A stretch of DNA of 20,689 nt from a virus, in the IMG/VR virus record IMGVR_UViG_3300033553_000418, positions 1 through 20,689 of that record, one strand, 5' to 3'. A program made the translations under genes and the position numbers. The notes under the pieces were generated by a model, which saw only the letters and a list, made by a program, of their open reading frames with translations, did not search any database and was not told where the DNA came from. Below are positions 20,130-20,689 of the stretch, in pieces. Every line of letters begins with the position of its first letter. Positions within the stretch are counted from its first letter, which is position 1.

Positions 20130-20689
20130 GTTTCGAGCTGCTGGTCGACGGCCAGCGCCACGGCGGCTGGACGCGCGCCTCGGTGAGCCTGGGCATCGAG
20201 CAGATGGCGGCGGCGTTTTCGCTCGACTACACCCAGCGCGGGCCGGCTGACGCCGCCGCCCGCCCGATCCGCCCCGGGCAGCGCTGCGTGCTGGAGTTGC
20301 TCGGCCAGCCCGTGCTCACGGGCTGGATCGACGAAGACAGCGCCAGTCTCGACAAGTCGACGGTCAGCTATGCCGTCAACGGCCGCAGCCTGACGGCTGA
20401 TCTGATCGATTGCAGCGCGATTCACCGCAGCGGCCAGTGGGCCGGCCGCACACTGAGTCAAATCGCGTCTGACCTGGTGAAACCGTTCGACATCCCGCTA
20501 CATGTCCGCACCAGCGTGGGCGCGCCGCTGCCGTCGTTCGCCCTGCAGGAAGGCGAGACGGTTTTCGAAGCGCTCGACCGTGCCGCCCGGCTGCGCGGCC
20601 TGCTGCTCGCGGCCGATGGCGACGGCGCATTGGTGATCATCCGCGCCGGCAGCGAGAAAGCGCCGGGCGAGCTGCGCGAGGGCCAGAAC
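20126..20689 (+). CDS. P: baseplate hub protein, Mu gpP type, N-terminal part
   Basis: An open frame of 188 codons from the ATG at 20126 (overlapping the gpN stop by four bases, ATGA) to the right edge, without a stop. Segments such as FELLVDGQRHGGWTRASVSL, IRPGQRCVLELLGQPVLTGW, YAVNGRSLTADLIDCSAIH and ETVFEALDRAARLRGLLLAA match the first beta-rich domains of Mu gpP/P2 gpD-type hub proteins. The remaining C-terminal part lies outside the window. Confidence 0.9.
   Translation, partial: MSFELLVDGQRHGGWTRASVSLGIEQMAAAFSLDYTQRGPADAAARPIRPGQRCVLELLGQPVLTGWIDEDSASLDKSTVSYAVNGRSLTADLIDCSAIHRSGQWAGRTLSQIASDLVKPFDIPLHVRTSVGAPLPSFALQEGETVFEALDRAARLRGLLLAADGDGALVIIRAGSEKAPGELREGQN

Noticed and set aside
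1-20689. Phage ends, attachment sites, tRNA genes, lysis genes and terminase
   Set aside because: I looked for these and saw none; the window appears to be internal to the phage genome.

Overview
The window is the central part of a Mu-like transposable prophage or phage in a GC-rich host. The codon use and the layout (early genes leftward, late genes rightward, as I recall for BcepMu-type phages) suggest a betaproteobacterium, but nothing here fixes the genus. No host housekeeping gene, tRNA, rRNA, CRISPR array or phage end (att site) is visible. Family names rest on sequence recognition by eye, not on a database search.

Left arm (1-4750, minus strand): a tightly packed early operon. It starts at a near-consensus sigma70 promoter (TTGACA, 18 bp, TATGAT) whose spacer is filled by an almost perfect palindrome, the likely repressor operator. 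In order it encodes a small Ner-position HTH protein, an unknown 68-aa protein, a CII-like DNA-binding protein, a winged-helix protein, a coiled-coil protein, an unknown 82-aa protein and the DDE transposase (MuA-like). After a hairpin and an intrinsic terminator comes the start of the MuB-like transposition protein, with a possible 21-codon leader ORF overlapping its start.

Switch and accessory region (4750-7340): a rightward XRE repressor with a disordered tail carrying a 14-residue tandem repeat, a small unknown gene overlapping it, and a lower-GC two-TM membrane protein (candidate lysogenic conversion gene). A minus-strand three-gene cassette follows: two small membrane proteins and a gpG-type virion morphogenesis protein, ending at a minus-strand terminator. 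In Mu, gpG lies directly before the I protease and on the same strand; here it is next to I but inverted. Terminase, portal, gpF, lysis genes and Mor/C are absent from the window.

Late region (7388-20689, plus strand): protease I with a nested scaffold start, a capsid decoration protein, major head protein T, gp35-like and gp36 proteins. A five-gene accessory cassette (10712-13922) contains a virion-type protein with an apparent signal peptide and a 527-aa protein with twelve 20-residue repeats. Then come gp37, gp38 (DUF2635), sheath L, tube M, the tail assembly chaperone with a -1 frameshift site, the tape measure protein, gpN (DNA circulation) and the start of baseplate protein gpP. An antisense two-TM membrane protein sits between the chaperone and the tape measure gene. 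Two late genes, I and gp37, share a related leader: a 20-nt motif matching at 16 of 20 positions, exactly 57 nt before both ATGs, followed by a GC-rich inverted repeat, with no Shine-Dalgarno sequence in either.
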